From Streptomyces fumigatiscleroticus (lineage in GTDB: Bacteria; Actinomycetota; Actinomycetes; Streptomycetales; Streptomycetaceae): a stretch of 64,000 nt of DNA. A program made the position numbers and the translations under genes. The notes beneath the pieces were generated by a model. The model worked only from the letters and a program-made list of their open reading frames with translations. It made no database searches and was not told the DNA's origin. Below are positions 37,543-47,277 of this stretch, one piece after another. The stretch covers positions 310,001-374,000 of the forward strand of contig NZ_BMQF01000002.1 of NCBI RefSeq assembly GCF_014647975.1, in the 5' to 3' direction. Position 1 is the first letter of the stretch, and each line of letters starts with the position of its first letter.

Positions 37543-38438
37543 GGGTTCCCCTCCTGAAGCTCTGCGACCAACGCGGGCATGGCGGAGCTGAGCCCCTCGG
37601 ACCAGTCGCGTATCGGTTCGATGCCGGCCTGCTGCCAGCGGCTGTGACCCAGCACGCTGTACGCGGGCCGGGGCGCGGGGCGGGCGAACGCCGCGCTGGT
37701 GGTCGGCCGGACCCGCTCCGGATCGGCGCCCAGCAGCCGGAAGATCTCCCGGGTGAACCCGAACCACGTCGTCTCGCCACTGCTGGTGCCGTGGTACACA
37801 CCGGCGGGGGCGGTACCCGCGAGGGCCGCCCGGCCGAGCCGCACCAGGCGGTCGGCCAGGTCCACGGTCCAGGTGGGCTGGCCGCGCTGGTCGTCGACGA
37901 CGTCGAGGGTGTCCTTGACGGCTTCCAGCTTGATCATCGTGCGGACGAAGTTGCCGCCGCCCGCCCCGTACAGCCATGCCGTGCGGACCACGAATCCGCG
38001 GTCGGGGAGGGTGGTCAGGACGGCCTGCTCACCGGCCAGCTTGGTACGGCCGTACGCACTGCGCGGGCCCGTCGGGGCGTCCTCCGCGTACGGCTTCTCC
38101 GCGTCGCCGGAGAAGACGTAGTCCGTGGAGATGTGCAGGAGTACGGTGCCGAGCTCACGGCAGGCCGCGGCCAGGTGGGCCGGCCCGTCGCCGTTGATGC
38201 GCAGCGCCTCGGCCTCACGGGTCTCGGCGTCGTCGACGGCGGTCCAGGCCGCACAGTTGACGACCACGGCGGGCCGGTGCTCCGCCAGCGCCCGGGTCAC
38301 GGCACCGGCGTCGGTGAGGTCCAGCGCCCTGCGGTCGAGGGCGACGCAGGACTCCCCCTCCTCGGCCAGCCGGGCCACGACATCCTGCGCGAGCATGCCG
38401 CCCGCACCGGTGACCAGCCACTTCCCCATACCGGTCAC
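37539..38438 (-). CDS. rmlD: dTDP-4-dehydrorhamnose reductase
   Basis: Final step: NADPH reduction to dTDP-L-rhamnose. The 299-residue SDR has WLVTGAGGMLAQDV (nucleotide loop), STDYVFSG, and YGRTKLAGE with the catalytic Tyr-x3-Lys. GTG 38438 overlaps the rmlB stop (GTGA) and has GAAGGAG upstream; ATG 38429 is an alternative start three codons later. It overlaps the following glycosyltransferase by 4 bp. Confidence 0.95.
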   Translation of the reverse strand: MTGMGKWLVTGAGGMLAQDVVARLAEEGESCVALDRRALDLTDAGAVTRALAEHRPAVVVNCAAWTAVDDAETREAEALRINGDGPAHLAAACRELGTVLLHISTDYVFSGDAEKPYAEDAPTGPRSAYGRTKLAGEQAVLTTLPDRGFVVRTAWLYGAGGGNFVRTMIKLEAVKDTLDVVDDQRGQPTWTVDLADRLVRLGRAALAGTAPAGVYHGTSSGETTWFGFTREIFRLLGADPERVRPTTSAAFARPAPRPAYSVLGHSRWQQAGIEPIRDWSEGLSSAMPALVAELQEGNP

Positions 38439-39421
38439 AGCGCCGCCCGCTCCTTCAGCGGCTCCCACCAGGCACGGTTGTCCCGGTACCACTGAACCGT
38501 CTCGGCCAGGCCCTCCTCGAAGCTCTTGCGGGGCTCGTAGCCGAGCTCCTCGCGGATCTTCGTGCAGTCCACCGAGTAACGGCGGTCGTGGCCCTTGCGG
38601 TCCTCGACGTACTCGACACTGGTCTCCCAGTCCGCGCCGCACGCCTTGAGCAGCAGCTCGGTGAGCTCCCGGTTGGAGAGCTCGGTGCCGCCGCCGATGT
38701 TGTAGACCTCGCCGGGGCGGCCCTTGGTGCGCACCAGCTCGATGCCCTGGACGTGGTCGTCGATGTGCAGCCAGTCACGGACGTTGCCGCCGTCGCCGTA
38801 GAGCGGGACCTTCTTGCCGTCGAGGAGGTTGGTCACGAAGAGCGGGATGACCTTCTCGGGGAAGTGGTGGTGCCCGTAGTTGTTGGAGCAGCGGGTGACG
38901 CGGACGTCCAGGCCGTGGGTGCGGTGGTACGACAGCGCGATCAGGTCGCTGGACGCCTTCGCCGAGGAGTAGGGCGAATTGGGCTGGAGCGGGTGGGTCT
39001 CGGGCCAGGAGCCCTCGTCGATCGAGCCGTAGACCTCGTCGGTGGAGATGTGCACGAAGGTCTTGATGCCGTTGCGGTGCGCGGCGTCGATCAGCGTGTG
39101 GGTGCCGACCACGTTGGTGCGGACGAACTCCGCGCCGCCGTCGATGGACCGGTCGACGTGCGACTCGGCGGCGAAGTGCACCACCTGGTCGTGCTCGGCC
39201 ATCAGCTTGCCGACCAGCACGGGGTCGCAGATGTCACCCTGCACGAAGGCGAACCCCGGGTGCTCGCGCACCTCGTCGAGGTTGGCCGGGTTGCCCGCGT
39301 AGGTCAGCTTGTCCAGGACGGTGATCGCGACGTCACCGGGGCCCTGGGGGCCGAGCAGCGTACGGACGTAGTGCGAGCCGATGAAACCGGCGCCGCCGGT
39401 CACCAGGATCCGGGTTGTCAT
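38435..39421 (-). CDS. rmlB: dTDP-glucose 4,6-dehydratase
   Basis: Second step, an extended SDR. The 328-residue product has ILVTGGAGFIGSHYVR, HFAAESHVDRSI, HISTDEVYGS (dehydratase acid residues), YSSAKASSD (Tyr-x3-Lys) and RVTRCSNNYGHHHFPEKVIPLF. ATG 39421 overlaps the rmlA stop. Length and all signatures agree with the family. Confidence 0.97.
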   Translation of the reverse strand: MTTRILVTGGAGFIGSHYVRTLLGPQGPGDVAITVLDKLTYAGNPANLDEVREHPGFAFVQGDICDPVLVGKLMAEHDQVVHFAAESHVDRSIDGGAEFVRTNVVGTHTLIDAAHRNGIKTFVHISTDEVYGSIDEGSWPETHPLQPNSPYSSAKASSDLIALSYHRTHGLDVRVTRCSNNYGHHHFPEKVIPLFVTNLLDGKKVPLYGDGGNVRDWLHIDDHVQGIELVRTKGRPGEVYNIGGGTELSNRELTELLLKACGADWETSVEYVEDRKGHDRRYSVDCTKIREELGYEPRKSFEEGLAETVQWYRDNRAWWEPLKERAAL

Positions 39422-40485
39422 GAGGAGATCTGCACCTTGCTGTGATCACCGAGCACGAGCCGGTGGGCCGAAGGGTTACGGGGGGCGGGCGTGACCTCGA
39501 CGTCGCGCCCGATGAGCGAGGCCTCCACCCGGCGCACGCCGGTCACGGACGAACCTCGCAGCACGATCGAGTACTCGATTTCGCTGTCTTCGATCCTGCA
39601 ATCCTCGGAGACCGATGTGAAGGGACCCACATAGGCGTGGCTGACCACCGAACCGGCGCCGACTATCGCGGGACCGACGATCCGGCTGCCGCTCACCCGG
39701 GCGCCCGCCTCGATGCGCACCCGGCCGATGATCTCGCTGTCCTCGTCCACGGTGCCCTCGTTCAGGGGCTCCAGGGTCTCCAGCACGGACCGGTTGACCT
39801 CCAGCATGTCCGTGACATTGCCGGTGTCCTTCCAGTACCCGGAGATGGTGGTGGAACGCACATCGCGCTTGTCGTCGATCAGCCACTGAATGGCGTGCGT
39901 GATCTCCAGCTCGCCCCGCCAGGAGGGCTTGATGGAACGGACGGCCTCGTGGATGGCGGGGGTGAAGAGATAGACGCCGACGAGCGCGAGATCGCTCTTG
40001 GGCTGCTTCGGCTTCTCCTCCAGACCCATCACCCGGCCGTCTCCGTCGAGCTCGGCGACACCGAAGGAGGTGGGGTTGGGAACCCGGGTCAGCAGGATCT
40101 GCGCGTCGGGCCGCTCGGTGCGGAACTCCTCCACGAGGCCGGTGATGCCGCCGACGATGAAGTTGTCGCCGAGGTACATGACGAAGTCGTCGTCACCGAG
40201 GAAGTCCTGGGCGATGAGCACCGCGTGGGCCAGGCCCAGCGGGGCTTCCTGCGGTATGTAGGTGACCTCGATCCCGAACCGGGAGCCGTCGCCCACCGCC
40301 TCGCGGATCTCGTCGGCGGTGTCGCCGACGACGATGCCGACCTCTCTGATCCCGGCCTCGGCGATCGCCTCCAGGCCGTAGAAGAGCACAGGCTTGTTGG
40401 CGACCGGCACCAGCTGCTTGGCCGAGGTGTGGGTGATCGGACGGAGACGGGTACCCGCTCCCCCGGAAAGCACGAGAGCCTTCAC
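39418..40485 (-). CDS. rmlA: Glucose-1-phosphate thymidylyltransferase, long form
   Basis: First step, making dTDP-glucose. The 355-residue product has [33 protein letters not shown], the nucleotidyltransferase signature, and [13 protein letters not shown]-terminal left-handed-helix-like segment follows, in place of the short C terminus of the 290-residue RmlA. This long form resembles StrD-type enzymes of antibiotic clusters. GTG 40485 is the start at the conserved N terminus. Promoter elements lie at 40563-40592. Confidence 0.95.
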   Translation of the reverse strand: MKALVLSGGAGTRLRPITHTSAKQLVPVANKPVLFYGLEAIAEAGIREVGIVVGDTADEIREAVGDGSRFGIEVTYIPQEAPLGLAHAVLIAQDFLGDDDFVMYLGDNFIVGGITGLVEEFRTERPDAQILLTRVPNPTSFGVAELDGDGRVMGLEEKPKQPKSDLALVGVYLFTPAIHEAVRSIKPSWRGELEITHAIQWLIDDKRDVRSTTISGYWKDTGNVTDMLEVNRSVLETLEPLNEGTVDEDSEIIGRVRIEAGARVSGSRIVGPAIVGAGSVVSHAYVGPFTSVSEDCRIEDSEIEYSIVLRGSSVTGVRRVEASLIGRDVEVTPAPRNPSAHRLVLGDHSKVQISS

Positions 40486-40562
40486 GTGTTGCGCCCCAAT
40501 ACTGTGCCAAAACAGGGATGAAAATCCCAGGTTGTCTGAATTTAACCTCAATCTTGGTTCAC

Positions 40563-40592
40563 ATCATAACTGTTGACGGAACAGAGGTTCAC
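40563..40592 (-). promoter_or_regulatory. Promoter of the rml operon
   Basis: On the minus strand GTGAAC (40592-40587) and TATGAT (40568-40563) are separated by 18 bp, about 78 bp before the rmlA start. The region 40500-40640 is conspicuously AT-rich compared with the rest of the window. Confidence 0.5.
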
Positions 40593-40646
40593 CTTTCATT
40601 CACACGATTGATCACTCACCGAAAGATCACGTTACGAACCGGCAAA

Positions 40647-40689
40647 AACGTGATCCGCCCCCGGCCGACGGCCGGGGGCGGATCACGTT
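40647..40689 (-). terminator. Terminator of rne
   Basis: A 20-bp perfect stem (40647-40666 with 40670-40689) around a 3-nt loop is followed on the minus strand by TTTTTGCC, a textbook intrinsic terminator. It begins 18 bp after the rne stop and separates rne from the rml operon. Confidence 0.92.
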
Positions 40690-40706
40690 CTGCGTACGGC
40701 GGGCCG

Positions 40707-43700
40707 TCAGGCCTCGTCGGCCGTGCCGGAGACGGACGGCGCCGAGGACTGCTCGGCCGCCGCGGTCTTCTTCGACGCCGCCTTCTTGGCGGTCGTCTTC
40801 TTCGCCGCGGTCTTCTTCGCCGCCGTGGCCTTGGCCGTGGTCTTCGCCGCGGCCGTCTTCTTCGCGGCCGTCTTCTTGGCCGCGGTCTTCTTGGCGGTGG
40901 CGGACTTGGTGGCGGACTTGGTGGCGGCCTTCTTGGCCGTCGCCTTCTTGGCCGTCTTGCGCGCCGTCTTCTTGGCGGGAGCCGGCTCCTCGCCGCCGGT
41001 CTGCGGCTCGGCCGGGGACTGCTCGGCCGGGGACTGCTCGGCCGGTGCCTGCTCGGCCGACGGGACGACCACGACGGCCGCCTCCTCGGACGCGGTGGGC
41101 GCGGTGGCCTTGCGCACGGCCCGGCGCCGCGGACGGGCCGGGGCGGCGCTCTCCGCGGACGCCTCGGGCTGCTCCGCCGCAGCCGCCGAGGCCGGGGCCT
41201 CCTCGGCCCGCGGCTCGGCCGCCGGGGCCACCGTCTCCGGAACCGTCACCACCGCCGCCTCGGCGCCCGCGGGCGAACCGGCCGGCGCGGACACCTTGCG
41301 GGTGACCCGACGGCGGGCACGGCCCTTCGGCGCGGCCTCCTCGGCCACCGGGGCCTCTGCCACGGGGGCCTCGGGCTCCGGCGCCGGGGCGACCGCGTCC
41401 TCCACGGCCGCGGGCTCGGTCAGCACCTCGGCGGCCGGCTCCGGCGTCACCGGACGCCCGGCCTCCTCCTCGGCGGTCACGTCCTGGGCCGTGGGCACCT
41501 GCGCCGGGGCCCGGTCCTCCCCGGCCCTGCCGGCCCTGCCGGTCCTGGGCGCGCCCGCCGGGGCCGACGCCCGCCGGCTCGCCCGGCGCCGCGTACGGCC
41601 ACGCCGGGCCGCGGCCTCCGCCTCGGCGACGCTGCTGTACAGCTCCTCGTCGGGGGCGAACTCCGGCTCGGGCAGCGCGACCGGCTCGGCGGTCTCCGCG
41701 ACCACCTCCGCCTCGGCCTCCGCCTCCTGCTCCGGGGTCTCGGCCGTCTCGACGGCGACCGCGGCCTCGTGCTCGTGCGGCTGCTCCGCGCCGCCGGCAC
41801 GCGCCCGCTTGCGGCGCTTGCCGCCGCCCCCGGAGGAGGCGGGCTGGTCGAGGTGGACGATGACACCGCGGCCGTTGCAGTGGACACAGGTCTCGGAGAA
41901 CGACTCCAGCAGGCCCTGGCCGACCCGCTTGCGGGTCATCTGCACCAGGCCCAGCGAGGTCACCTCGGCCACCTGGTGCTTGGTCCGGTCCCGGCCCAGG
42001 CACTCCAGCAGGCGGCGCAGCACCAGGTCCCGGTTGGACTCCAGCACCATGTCGATGAAGTCGATGACGATGATCCCGCCGAGGTCGCGCAGCCGGAGCT
42101 GGCGCACGATCTCCTCGGCCGCCTCCAGGTTGTTCCTGGTGACGGTCTCCTCGAGGTTGCCGCCCTGACCGGTGAACTTGCCGGTGTTGACGTCGATGAC
42201 GACCATCGCCTCGGTCCGGTCGATCACCAGCGAACCGCCGCTGGGCAGCCAGACCTTGCGGTCCAGCGCCTTGGCGAGCTGCTCGTCGATCCGGTACGTG
42301 GCGAAGACGTCGACCTCGGAGGTCCACTTGGACAGCCGGCCGGCCAGGTCGGGCGCGACGTGCGAGACATAGCCGTGGATGGTCTCCCAGGCCTCGTCAC
42401 CGCTGACGATGACCTTGGAGAAGTCCTCGTTGAAGATGTCGCGGACGACCCGGACGGTCATGTCCGGCTCGCCGTACAGCAGCGTCGGGGCGTTGCCGTT
42501 CTTGGCCTTCTTCTGGATGTCCTCCCACTGCGCCTGGAGCCGTTCGACGTCCCGGCGCAGCTCGTCCTCGCTGGCGCCCTCGGCGGCGGTGCGCACGATG
42601 ACGCCCGCGTCCTCGGGAACGATCTTCTTGAGGATGGTCTTCAGCCGGGCCCGCTCGGTGTCGGGCAGCTTGCGGCTGATGCCGGTCATCGAGCCCTCGG
42701 GCACATACACGAGGTACCGGCCCGGGAGGGAGACCTGGCTGGTCAGACGGGCGCCCTTGTGCCCGATGGGGTCCTTCGTCACCTGGACGAGGACGGACTG
42801 GCCGGACTTCAGCGCGGACTCGATGCGCCGCGGGCCGTTGGCCATGCCCAGCGCCTCGAAGTTGACCTCACCGGCGTAGAGCACGGCGTTGCGGCCCTTG
42901 CCGATGTCGATGAAGGCGGCCTCCATCGACGGCAGGACGTTCTGCACCTTGCCGAGGTAGACGTTGCCGACGTACGAGGTCGACTGCTCCTTGTTGACGT
43001 AGTGCTCGACGAGCACGTTGTCCTCGAGGACGCCGATCTGTGTGCGGTCGCCGTTCTGCCGGACGACCATCACGCGCTCGACGGCCTCGCGGCGGGCCAG
43101 GAACTCTGCCTCGGTGATGATCGGCACCCGGCGGCGGCCCTGCTCGCGGCCCTCGCGGCGGCGCTGCTTCTTCGCCTCCAGACGGGTCGAGCCCTTGATG
43201 GACTGCACCTCGTCGGACGGCTCCGCGGCCTTGCGCGGCTCGCGGACCTTGACGACGGTGCGCTCCGGGTCGTCGGCGGACAGCTCGGCGTCGGCGGCCG
43301 AGTCACCGGCACGGCGGCGACGGCGGCGACGGCGCCGGCTGCTGCTGCTCCCGGCCCCGGCGGCCGAGTCGTCGCCGTGGGTCTCCTCCACGGCGTCCTC
43401 GGCGTCGTCCTCGACCTCCTCGGCGTCCTGCTCGGCCTGCTCGGCGGCGAGCCGCTCGGAGCCGGCGTCCGCGGACTCGGCGTCCTCCAACTCGGCGGAC
43501 TCGCCGCGGCGACGGCGACGGCCGCCCCGGCGACGGCGACGGCGCGAGCCGGTCTCCTCGCCGCCCTCGGCCTCGTCCTCGCCTTCGAGCTGGTCCTCGG
43601 CCGACTCCTCGTCCTCCTCGGACTCTTCCTCGGGCTCCTTCTCGGGCTCCTCCTCGGCGGCGGTCTCGACGGGCCGGTCCCCGGCCTCGTCACCGGCGCC

Positions 43701-45095
43701 GCGGCGACGGCGGCGACGGCGCGACGCGGTGGGCTGCTCCTCCGGGAGTTCCTCGGTCTCCTCCGCCTCCTCGGCTTCCTCGGGCTCCCTGGCCCCTGCC
43801 GCCTCGGCGGCGGCTTCCGCGGCGGCCCGCTCCGGCGTCTGGAACCTGGGCTCCGTGAACACGGGCGCCTGGAACAGGGCGACGGCGGGCCGGGCCGGGC
43901 GCTGCGGGGCGTCGGCCTCGGCGGACTCCGCGGATGCGGCGGGCATCGTGCCGGCGGGCCGCGCGGGCTCGGCGAACCCTCCGGCGGCCTTCCGCACGGC
44001 GCGACGCCGCGCCCGGCGCGGAGCCGCCTCCTCCGCCGCTTCACCGGTGGCGGACGCGGTCCGGGCGGCGGGAGCCTCGACGGCCGGGGCGGGGACCTCG
44101 GAGGCCGGGGCGGTCTCGGCGGTGTCAGCCGCCTCGGCCGCCGCCGGGGAACCGGCGGGCGCGGACGCACGGCGCGTGGCACGGCGGCGGACCCGGCGCG
44201 GAGCCTCCTCCTCACCGGCCTCGGCAGCCTCGGCAACCGGAGCCGCCTCGGCGACGGGAGCACTCACGGACGCCTCCCCGGCCTCCGCCGGTTCGGCCGT
44301 CTCAGCCGCCTCCGGGGAACCGGCGGGCGCCGACGCCCGGCGCGTGGCACGACGGCGGACCCGGCGCGGAGCCTCCTCCTCACCGGCCTCGGCAACCGGA
44401 GCCGCCTCGGCGACGGGAGCACTCACGGACGCCTCCCCGGCCTCGGCGGTGTCAGCCGCCTCGGCCGCCTCCGGGGAACCGGCGGGCGCCGACGCCCGGC
44501 GCGTGGCACGACGACGGACCCGGCGCGGAGCCTCCTCCTCACCGGCCTCGGCAGCCTCGGCGACCGGAGCCGCCTCGGTGGTGGCGGTCGTCGCCGGTAC
44601 GACGGTGTCGGTGGTCTCCGCCGGTGCGGTGGCCGTGCCGGGCGAGGTGACGGTGCGCGTCGCGCGCCGACGGGTACGCCGCGGAGCGGCACCCTCGGCG
44701 GACTCGGTGGACTCGGTGGAGGCGGCGGCGGGCGCGTCGTCCTCGGGGGCCGGGGCGGGGGCGGTCGCCGGTACGACCGTCTCGGCCGTCTCCGCCGAAG
44801 CCGGGGAGCCCACGGGCGCGGAGGCGCGACGCACCGCGCGGCGGCGCGGGCGGGCGGCGGGCGCCGGCTCGTCCTTCGCCCCGGGGGCCTCGGCGGCAAC
44901 TTCGGCGACCTCGGTGACCTCGGCGGCCGGTACGGCCGGCGCGACGGTCTCCGCCGGTGTGTCGGCGGGGGCGCCGGACGGCGGGCCCGCCGGGCGGGAC
45001 GCGGCACGCCGGCGGCGGCGCGGCGGCAGGGTGTCGCTGGGGGTGTTCGGTTCGGAGTCCGTCACGGACTCTGCGGTCTCGGTCGGTTCGAGCAT
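40707..45095 (-). CDS. rne: Ribonuclease E/G family with very long disordered arms
   Basis: The 1462-residue enzyme is the main endoribonuclease of RNA decay and processing. The catalytic core sits mid-protein (about 660-1130). It starts with an S1-like domain ([25 protein letters not shown]), then MVVIDVNTG and IIVIDFIDM (the two catalytic Asp), and CVHCNGRG (the Zn-link). The first 600 residues alternate acidic/Ala-Pro stretches with [10 protein letters not shown] basic patches and include three near-identical units. The C terminus ends in KKTAAKK-type lysine-rich repeats. In actinobacteria the core lies between disordered arms used for scaffolding. ATG 45095 (MLEPTETAE) has GGGAGAA about 10 nt upstream; longer in-frame starts lack support. 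Confidence 0.95.
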   Translation of the reverse strand: MLEPTETAESVTDSEPNTPSDTLPPRRRRRAASRPAGPPSGAPADTPAETVAPAVPAAEVTEVAEVAAEAPGAKDEPAPAARPRRRAVRRASAPVGSPASAETAETVVPATAPAPAPEDDAPAAASTESTESAEGAAPRRTRRRATRTVTSPGTATAPAETTDTVVPATTATTEAAPVAEAAEAGEEEAPRRVRRRATRRASAPAGSPEAAEAADTAEAGEASVSAPVAEAAPVAEAGEEEAPRRVRRRATRRASAPAGSPEAAETAEPAEAGEASVSAPVAEAAPVAEAAEAGEEEAPRRVRRRATRRASAPAGSPAAAEAADTAETAPASEVPAPAVEAPAARTASATGEAAEEAAPRRARRRAVRKAAGGFAEPARPAGTMPAASAESAEADAPQRPARPAVALFQAPVFTEPRFQTPERAAAEAAAEAAGAREPEEAEEAEETEELPEEQPTASRRRRRRRGAGDEAGDRPVETAAEEEPEKEPEEESEEDEESAEDQLEGEDEAEGGEETGSRRRRRRGGRRRRRGESAELEDAESADAGSERLAAEQAEQDAEEVEDDAEDAVEETHGDDSAAGAGSSSSRRRRRRRRRAGDSAADAELSADDPERTVVKVREPRKAAEPSDEVQSIKGSTRLEAKKQRRREGREQGRRRVPIITEAEFLARREAVERVMVVRQNGDRTQIGVLEDNVLVEHYVNKEQSTSYVGNVYLGKVQNVLPSMEAAFIDIGKGRNAVLYAGEVNFEALGMANGPRRIESALKSGQSVLVQVTKDPIGHKGARLTSQVSLPGRYLVYVPEGSMTGISRKLPDTERARLKTILKKIVPEDAGVIVRTAAEGASEDELRRDVERLQAQWEDIQKKAKNGNAPTLLYGEPDMTVRVVRDIFNEDFSKVIVSGDEAWETIHGYVSHVAPDLAGRLSKWTSEVDVFATYRIDEQLAKALDRKVWLPSGGSLVIDRTEAMVVIDVNTGKFTGQGGNLEETVTRNNLEAAEEIVRQLRLRDLGGIIVIDFIDMVLESNRDLVLRRLLECLGRDRTKHQVAEVTSLGLVQMTRKRVGQGLLESFSETCVHCNGRGVIVHLDQPASSGGGGKRRKRARAGGAEQPHEHEAAVAVETAETPEQEAEAEAEVVAETAEPVALPEPEFAPDEELYSSVAEAEAAARRGRTRRRASRRASAPAGAPRTGRAGRAGEDRAPAQVPTAQDVTAEEEAGRPVTPEPAAEVLTEPAAVEDAVAPAPEPEAPVAEAPVAEEAAPKGRARRRVTRKVSAPAGSPAGAEAAVVTVPETVAPAAEPRAEEAPASAAAAEQPEASAESAAPARPRRRAVRKATAPTASEEAAVVVVPSAEQAPAEQSPAEQSPAEPQTGGEEPAPAKKTARKTAKKATAKKAATKSATKSATAKKTAAKKTAAKKTAAAKTTAKATAAKKTAAKKTTAKKAASKKTAAAEQSSAPSVSGTADEA
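44190..44550. repeat. In-frame repeats inside rne
   Basis: Blocks encoding [20 protein letters not shown] followed by an Ala/Glu-rich spacer recur with periods of 168 and 159 bp (56 and 53 codons), anchored at about 44196, 44364 and 44523. The copies are nearly identical at DNA level, implying recent duplication in the arm-coding region. Confidence 0.8.
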
Positions 45096-45355
45096 GCGGG
45101 CGTTTCTCCCGTCAGGCTCCCGGGCGCCGCGCCTGGTCCGGCGATGCCGGTGACGTCCGCGGCTCGCGCGCTGCGCGGTGCCGCCGTCCGGGGCGCGGGC
45201 GCCGCACGGGAGCTCTTCGTGTCCTGTCTCGCCGGTTCCGTACACCTTGTCGCGTACGGCCTGGCGAAAGTCTTCTGGTCGGTGCGCTGCCCGACCCAGG
45301 TGGCTCCCGAGTCCGAGGGCGGCGCTACGACGTCCGTCCCTACGCGGGACCTTCC

Positions 45356-46123
45356 TTACGCCGACGCCTTCGCGGCGGCAGTCGCGCCGGCCGCCTGCGG
45401 CTCGGGCGCTGCTGCCTCGCGGTCGGGCGCGAGCGGGTCGGTCACCGTGCCGGTCTCTTCATCGAACAGCCCCTGCGCCAGCCTGGTCACCGCTGCGGGG
45501 ACCGGCGGCGCCAGGTCGGCCACGGCGCGGAGACCGGACAGGACGTCGTCGGGTCGTACGGCAGGCGTCACGTGCCGAACAACCAGCCGCAGTATCGCAC
45601 AGGGCTGGTCGCTCGGCCTATCAGGCCGTACGTCATGCGTTTCCAGGTGCGCCACCGCGGGCCGGGCGTCGAAGGTGCGGACGCCGTTCTTGGTCATCCG
45701 CTGGACCTCGACGGTCCCGGCGCCGTTGAAGGCGGCGACCGCGCGCTCGGCGTCCCCCGGGTCCACGCCGTCCAGCCGCAGCTCCCACACGGAAGCCGTC
45801 AGCCGGTCGGCCAGTCCCGGCGTGCGCGCCTCGACCGCCTCGACGATGTCGAGCCCGGCGGGCAGCGACTCGTCGAGGAGCAGCCGCAGCCGCTCCGGGT
45901 CGCGCGCCTCGGTGAGCGCGATCTCCAGGTACTCCGCCTCGCTGCCCGTGCCGGTGGGTGCGGCATTGGCGTACGACACCTTCGGGTGCGGCGTGAACCC
46001 CGCCGAGTACGCCATCGGCACCTCGGCACGGCGCAACGCACGCTCGAAGGCGCGCTGGAAGTCACGGTGGCTGGTGAACCGGAGGCGGCCGCGCTTGGTG
46101 TAGCGCAGTCGGATGCGCTGCAC
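45356..46123 (-). CDS. TIGR03936/DUF2344 family protein
   Basis: The 255-residue product starts [43 protein letters not shown] and continues [25 protein letters not shown], the signature of the radical-SAM-linked DUF2344 family. Its usual partner is a B12-binding radical SAM protein, here at 54655-56619 and separated by 8.5 kb of other genes. The C-terminal 30 residues are Ala-rich. GTG 46123 lacks a good ribosome site. It precedes rne in transcription order. Function is unknown; tRNA or ribosome modification has been suggested for the family. Confidence 0.88.
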   Translation of the reverse strand: MQRIRLRYTKRGRLRFTSHRDFQRAFERALRRAEVPMAYSAGFTPHPKVSYANAAPTGTGSEAEYLEIALTEARDPERLRLLLDESLPAGLDIVEAVEARTPGLADRLTASVWELRLDGVDPGDAERAVAAFNGAGTVEVQRMTKNGVRTFDARPAVAHLETHDVRPDRPSDQPCAILRLVVRHVTPAVRPDDVLSGLRAVADLAPPVPAAVTRLAQGLFDEETGTVTDPLAPDREAAAPEPQAAGATAAAKASA

Positions 46124-46171
46124 CGCGGGTGCGGGCGGCGGGCCTTCGGGCTGTCGCTTGCCCAGTGTCGT

Positions 46172-47236
46172 TCAGTCCTTCGTGAGAGCGGTCGTACTGC
46201 TACCAAGAGTACGTGCCCCGCGGCCCTGGAGTTCCCGCCGGTCCGGGTGGGGCCGGCGCCGGGGCTCTCCGAAGAGCGCCCGCCGCACGTCGGCGCGGGC
46301 CTGCCGCACGGTCGCGCGGGCGGCGGTGAGCGCCTGCCGGGTGGCCCGGCCGCCCGCGCGCACGGCCTCGGCGACGGGCCGCAGGACGGCGGCGCGCACC
46401 GCGTGACCGACGGGCGTCAGCACGCGCGCGTACACCCACCGCACCGGTTCGACGACGGTCCACCGGAAGAGGGCCGCGAGGAACCGCCCGACGGCGCGCG
46501 AGACATGCCCGGCGATCCGCCAGGCGTGGCCGAGGGCCGCCCCGGCCTCGCGCCCGACGACGGCGAGGACGCGGCCGACGGGGGCGAGGACCCAGCGCCA
46601 CAGGGCGAGGGCGGGCAGCACGAACAGGATGCGGGCGGTCCAGTACAGGACCGCGCCGACGCCGGTCAGCAGCGTCCGCGCGGTCCACAGCAGGCCCCTG
46701 GCGCACCAGGCGACCGCCCGTCCGACGGGGGTGAGGATCCAGGTGTACAGCCAGTGGGCGGGGACGGCGACGAGATACCGCAGCAGCCAGGCCGCACCGG
46801 CGCCGGCGCACCTGAGGGTCCACATGACCGCGTGCCCGACCGGGGTCAGCACGCGCGCGTACACCCATGCCAGGGCGTGCCCGAGGGGAGTGAGCGCGTA
46901 CCGGTACAGCCACACCGCCGGCACCACGACGAGCACGGTGCCCAGCCAGGCCAGCGCCTTCGCGGCCGGGACGACGCCGTAGCGCCACAGGCCCACCAGG
47001 GGCCACACGAACAGGGCCCGCCCCAGCCACCGCAGCGCGCGTCCGAACGGCCGCAGCACCGTGTCGTTCAGGAACCGCCCGCCGACGACGAGCGCGTCCC
47101 ACAGCATCCGCACCGGCACGACCAGCACCAGCGCGACGATCCGCACGGGCAGGCGGACGGCGACCGTGAGACAGCCGTCCGCGGCCGGCTCCGGCTGCGG
47201 TTCCGGTGCCGGCTGTGCGGGTTTTTGCAGGTCCAT
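46172..47236 (-). CDS. Membrane protein built of repeated W-V-Y-x-x-x-L-T-P-V-G motifs
   Basis: A 354-residue product of unknown function. A unit of form W-(V/L)-Y-x-x-x-L-(T/A)-P-(V/L)-G-(H/R)-A-(V/L) recurs at least five times: WLYRYALTPLGHAL, WVYARVLTPVGHAV, WLYTWILTPVGRAV, LWRWVLAPVGRVL and again WVYARVLTPVGHAV. Hydrophobic stretches join the units, predicting many short membrane or amphipathic helices. The C-terminal 60 residues are strongly basic. It lies 41 bp after the deacetylase gene in the same direction, so a role in polysaccharide export is conceivable but only inferred from position. Confidence 0.7.
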   Translation of the reverse strand: MDLQKPAQPAPEPQPEPAADGCLTVAVRLPVRIVALVLVVPVRMLWDALVVGGRFLNDTVLRPFGRALRWLGRALFVWPLVGLWRYGVVPAAKALAWLGTVLVVVPAVWLYRYALTPLGHALAWVYARVLTPVGHAVMWTLRCAGAGAAWLLRYLVAVPAHWLYTWILTPVGRAVAWCARGLLWTARTLLTGVGAVLYWTARILFVLPALALWRWVLAPVGRVLAVVGREAGAALGHAWRIAGHVSRAVGRFLAALFRWTVVEPVRWVYARVLTPVGHAVRAAVLRPVAEAVRAGGRATRQALTAARATVRQARADVRRALFGEPRRRPHPDRRELQGRGARTLGSSTTALTKD

Positions 47237-47277
47237 ACGGTGGTAGACGCACGGAGGCCCGGTGCGGATGCGCGCCG

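Noticed and set aside
40518-46103. An 1861-codon plus-strand open frame opposite rne
   Set aside because: Low-complexity Gly/Leu/Arg product antisense to the RNase E gene; the rne core motifs on the minus strand are decisive.
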